Source: CAYYJM01 sp964471755 (lineage in GTDB: Bacteria; Planctomycetota; Planctomycetia; Gemmatales; Gemmataceae). From it: 9,937 nucleotides of DNA. The translations under genes and the position numbers were made by a program. The stretch is taken from NCBI GenBank assembly GCA_964471755.1, contig CAYYJM010000237.1, positions 1 through 9,937 on the forward strand, in the 5' to 3' direction. The notes beneath the pieces were generated by a model, which saw nothing but the letters and a program-made list of their open reading frames with translations, made no database searches and was not told the origin of the DNA. Below are positions 7,854 through 9,937 of this stretch, in pieces. The stretch's first letter is position 1, and each line of letters begins with the position of its first letter.

Positions 7854-7860
7854 CGTTCTC

Positions 7861-9015
7861 ATGGCTCGTTTCGCTCGCTCCAGGGCCATCGCTGGCCTTG
7901 CTCTGGCCGCCTGGGTCACCGTGGTCGCCACGTCGCACGCCCAGTTCCCGGATACCTCCGGGGCCCTGCCCGCCGCGCCGATCCTGCCGCCGGCCATGCC
8001 AGGGGCCGCCTGCCCCGCCGTGCCCTGCGATCAGCCCACCAGCTGTGCCCCACCGGCTCCCGCGCCCAGCCCGGCGGCGGCTCCAGCCGTGCCGCTCACG
8101 GCTCCCGATCCCGCCTTCGCTTTCCGGTGCATGGTCTTCGGCGACTTCCTCTACCTCCAGGCCCGCGGTGCGGACGTGCCCTTCGCCCAGCCGTTCGACG
8201 GCGTCAACCCATTGAGCGTGCCGAAGGGGACCGTCGGCGTCGCCGATCCCGACTACGCCCCCGGCTTCCGCGTCGGTGCCGGCTTCGCACTCGGCAAGTC
8301 CGGTCAGGAAGGTATCTTCGTCTCGTACAGCCGCTACGAGAGTAATACCGATGCGTCCATCGACGCGCCGACGGGACTGGTCCTCCGCTCCTTCGCCGTG
8401 TTCCCCTCCACCCTGAACGCCGCCGCCGATAGCCTGCGAGCCAGCGCTCGCTACGACATCGACTTCCACGTCGCCGACGCCGACTATCGCAAGGTCTTCT
8501 GTGTGACCGATACGTATCGCATGTACTGGCTGGCCGGCAGCCGCTTCGCTCACCTCGATCAGGATCTGCGCGGGACGTTCAGCATCCTGGGCAAGACGAC
8601 GGTGAACTCGTCGATCAACTTCGACGGCTTCGGCCCGCGACTGGGCCTCGGTGGCGAATGCCTCTGTGGACATGGGTTCTACATGTACGGCAGCGGCGTG
8701 GCCAACATCCTCTTCGGCCACTTCGGCGCGTCCTACCTGCAACGGAACGTCTTCGCCGGGACGCAGGCCCGCACCGACATCGGCGACGATCGCATCGTGC
8801 CCAACCTCGAACTGGAACTGGGCATGGGCTGGACGAGCCCGAGCGGCTGCCTGAGCCTGCGGTCGGGTTACCTGGTCAGCACCTACTGCAACACGATGAC
8901 GACCAACTCCCTCATCCAGGGCGTCCGGGCCAGCAACTTCACCACGAACGGCGACAACTTCCGCGACACGCTGACCTTCGACGGCTTCACCACGCGGATC
9001 GAGATGCGGTATTGA
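7861..9015 (+). CDS. Lpg1974-family-like outer membrane beta-barrel protein
   Basis: Predicted 384-residue outer-membrane pore-type protein. Residues 1-27 form a signal peptide: MARFARSR, a hydrophobic stretch (about 9-22), and a cleavage site after SHA27. A Pro/Ala-rich segment (about 32-84) with Cys51, Cys56 and Cys62 links it to the barrel. From residue 90 the sequence alternates aromatic and hydrophobic strands with polar turns. Family-like features are GDFLYLQ near 94, GFRVGAGF near 135, DADYRKVF near 206, WLAGSRFAHLDQDL at 223-236 and GFGPRLGLGGE at 256-266. The chain ends in Tyr, as outer-membrane barrels often end in an aromatic residue. These features recall the Legionella-type Lpg1974 pore-forming family, which is common in planctomycetes; the substrate is unknown. 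The nine cysteines are unusual for a barrel. The gene is divergent from the giant surface-protein gene and convergent with the dehydrogenase. Confidence 0.75.
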   Translation: MARFARSRAIAGLALAAWVTVVATSHAQFPDTSGALPAAPILPPAMPGAACPAVPCDQPTSCAPPAPAPSPAAAPAVPLTAPDPAFAFRCMVFGDFLYLQARGADVPFAQPFDGVNPLSVPKGTVGVADPDYAPGFRVGAGFALGKSGQEGIFVSYSRYESNTDASIDAPTGLVLRSFAVFPSTLNAAADSLRASARYDIDFHVADADYRKVFCVTDTYRMYWLAGSRFAHLDQDLRGTFSILGKTTVNSSINFDGFGPRLGLGGECLCGHGFYMYGSGVANILFGHFGASYLQRNVFAGTQARTDIGDDRIVPNLELELGMGWTSPSGCLSLRSGYLVSTYCNTMTTNSLIQGVRASNFTTNGDNFRDTLTFDGFTTRIEMRY

Positions 9016-9020
9016 GAAAG

Positions 9021-9050
9021 CCCCTCGCCCCTGTACTCAGGGGAGAGGGG
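9021..9050 (+). terminator. Hairpin directly after the barrel gene
   Basis: This left-arm hairpin (13-base stems with one mismatch, 4-base loop) begins 5 bases after the barrel gene's TGA at 9013-9015. It is followed by TTGGGG rather than a T-run, so it is not a classical intrinsic terminator. It could still end transcription or protect the mRNA 3' end. Confidence 0.4.
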
Positions 9051-9136
9051 TTGGGGTGAGGGGTCTGCCTCTTCCCTTGCGGCAAGCTGCGTCCCCCTCA
9101 CCCCAGCCCTCTCCCCCGGAATACCGAGGGAGAGGG
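9021..9136. repeat. Nested inverted repeat between convergent genes
   Basis: The left arm (9021-9063) and right arm (9093-9136) are near reverse complements, with the shared core GGGGTGAGGGG/CCCCTCACCCC. Each arm is also a hairpin on its own. In the left arm CCCCTCGCCCCTG pairs with CAGGGGAGAGGGG around TACT, with one mismatch. In the right arm CCCTCTCCC pairs with GGGAGAGGG. A third mini-palindrome, CTTGCGGCAAG (9076-9086), sits in the centre. It starts 5 bases after the barrel gene's stop. Such CCCTCACCCC-type elements are dispersed repeats in planctomycete and some other genomes; I know of no transposase for them. It may also act as a transcription or mRNA-end structure. Confidence 0.8.
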
Positions 9137-9151
9137 AGCAGTCCGAGGGAA

Positions 9152-9169
9152 GGCCGGCCTTTGCCGGCC
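9152..9169 (-). terminator. Hairpin downstream of the dehydrogenase gene
   Basis: GGCCGGC, a CTTT loop and GCCGGCC form a perfect 7-base-pair GC hairpin, 23 bases beyond the dehydrogenase stop codon. On the minus strand it is followed by TTCCCTC, only weakly T-rich. Its position fits a terminator for the minus-strand gene; lack of a real T-run lowers confidence. Confidence 0.45.
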
Positions 9170-9192
9170 AGGTCGTCGAGTCGGATCGACGT

Positions 9193-9937
9193 TCAGTCCC
9201 GCAACTTGATCGCCAGGTACTTCGTCTCCAGGTACGCTTCCAGCCCCTCGTGAGCCAGCTCCCGACCCAGGCCGGATTCCTTCATGCCGCCAAAGGGACA
9301 CTGCGGCGTCGCCGGCACCGGATCGTTGATGCCGATGATGCCCGCCTCCAGCCCCTCCGCCATCTTGAACGCCACCGTCAGATCGTTCGTGAAGACATAC
9401 GCGGCCAGGCCGTAGCGCGTGTTGTTCGCCGCCGCGATCACCTCGTCGATCTTGCTGAAATCGAGGACCGGCATCACCGGCGCGAACGGCTCCTCGACCA
9501 GCATCCGGGCGTTCGGATTCAGCCCGCTCAGGACCGTCGGCTCGAAGAAGTAACCGCGATCGAAGCGAGTGCATTTCTTGCCACCGGTCAGCACCTTCGC
9601 GCCGCCCTTCGTCGCGTCATCGATCAGGGCNNNNNNNNNNGAGAGCCTTCCGCTCGAACATCGGCCCGATCTCGACGCCGGCCTCCAGGCCGTTGCCCAG
9701 CTTGAGTTGCCGGGCGAACTCCACGGCCGCCTCGGTGAACTTTCGCTCGACATCCTTGTGAACGAAGAATCGGCTCGGCGCGATGCACACCTGGCCGTTA
9801 TTGCGGAACTTGCCCGTGACGGCGAGCTTCGCCCCGATCTCCGGGTCGGCGTCCGGGAAGACGATGAATGGCTCGTGACCGCCCAGTTCCAGGCTCAGAC
9901 GCTTGAGACCGTCGGCCGATCGGCGCATGAGCTGCTT
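9193..9937 (-). CDS. NAD(P)-dependent succinate-semialdehyde-type dehydrogenase, 5'-partial
   Basis: C-terminal portion (about 248 residues) of an aldehyde dehydrogenase; the start lies beyond the right edge. Family enzymes oxidise an aldehyde to the acid with NAD(P)+ in the cytoplasm; succinate semialdehyde (GABA breakdown) is the likeliest substrate. Upstream of the gap LSLELGGHEPFIVF carries the general-base Glu (codon 9887-9889), and FRNNGQVCIAPSRFFV the catalytic Cys (codon 9785-9787). Downstream, RGYFFEPTVL, EEPFAPVMPVLDF, GLAAYVFTNDL and CPFGGMKESGLGRE are typical of the GabD-like branch, as is the ending YLETKYLAIKL. Ten Ns at 9631-9640 break the frame artificially; coding is continuous on both sides, so this is one gene. 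A related alpha-ketoglutarate-semialdehyde or other short-chain semialdehyde dehydrogenase cannot be excluded. Confidence 0.85.
9631..9640. other. Assembly gap (10 Ns) inside the dehydrogenase gene
   Basis: Ten undetermined bases. On the minus strand a complete codon (CTC, Leu) ends exactly before the gap and a complete codon (GCC, Ala) begins exactly after it, both in the dehydrogenase frame. The true insert should therefore be a multiple of three. Aligned from memory with E. coli GabD (EKAV, five residues, HIADAL), four residues appear missing, i.e. 12 bases. Confidence 0.85.

Larger units (their letters stand above)
7429..7860. other. Divergent intergenic region with several dyads
   Basis: This 432-base gap separates the start of the giant minus-strand gene from the start of the plus-strand barrel gene and must hold both promoters. 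I could not assign convincing -35/-10 pairs on either strand. It contains inverted repeats at 7474-7492, 7533-7548, 7554-7565 and 7728-7755, and an AT-rich direct repeat at 7673-7701, each listed separately. No open frame here looks like a real protein. Confidence 0.6.

Noticed and set aside
7581..8345. A 254-codon plus-strand frame overlapping the barrel gene's start
   Set aside because: It overlaps the barrel gene in another frame; its distal part is Arg/Pro/Leu-rich, typical of shifted GC-rich coding sequence, with no motif.
7810..8742. A 310-codon minus-strand frame antisense to the barrel gene
   Set aside because: The sequence opposite is a clear secreted barrel protein with signal peptide. 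The antisense translation is rich in Gly, Glu, Arg and Val and has no recognisable domain.
9021..9136. A CRISPR array or transposable element with its own gene
   Set aside because: The repeats are inverted rather than direct, there are no regular spacers, and no transposase is encoded within or near the element.
9641..9753. A start codon at 9753 giving an apparently separate 186-codon protein through the N run
   Set aside because: The first part is out of frame with the dehydrogenase and reads as Ser/Arg/Pro-rich shadow sequence. It joins the true frame only because ten Ns shift the register.

Overview
The window looks like a planctomycete chromosome, most likely Gemmataceae or Isosphaerales-like. 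The evidence is high GC, a giant surface-type protein with the planctomycete N-terminal motif (LEVLEDRITPS), RTX, Ig-like and DUF4214 modules, a secreted Lpg1974-like outer-membrane barrel protein, and a nested GC-rich hairpin repeat of a type I know from planctomycete genomes. A run of ten Ns shows that it comes from a draft assembly.

Layout: 1-264 is non-coding, with nothing I can name. 265-7428 (minus) is one very large gene encoding about 2387 residues. From N- to C-terminus it carries an export motif, an unassigned helical region, a Gly-rich beta region with an EF-hand-like loop, a long RTX-like repeat field, a pre-peptidase-C-terminal-like domain interrupted by a Gly-Gly-Glu linker between two cysteines, Ig-like domains, VCBS/FG-GAP-like Asp-rich repeats, and four DUF4214 repeats at the extreme C-terminus. 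7429-7860 is a divergent intergenic region holding several dyads and an AT-rich direct repeat. 7861-9015 (plus) encodes a secreted outer-membrane beta-barrel protein. 9016-9192 lies between convergent genes and is filled by a nested inverted repeat and a second hairpin. 9193 to the right edge (minus) is the C-terminal part of an NAD(P)-dependent aldehyde dehydrogenase of the succinate-semialdehyde type, interrupted by the N run.

The giant protein and the barrel protein are both predicted to leave the cytoplasm and are transcribed divergently from a shared 432-base control region, so common regulation of two envelope components is plausible but not shown. The dehydrogenase is metabolic and looks unrelated. 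I see no defence system, CRISPR array, RNA gene or transposase. The points most worth following up are the internal composition and codon break in the giant gene, its unassigned N-terminal region, the dyad-rich intergenic region, and the frame-breaking assembly gap.
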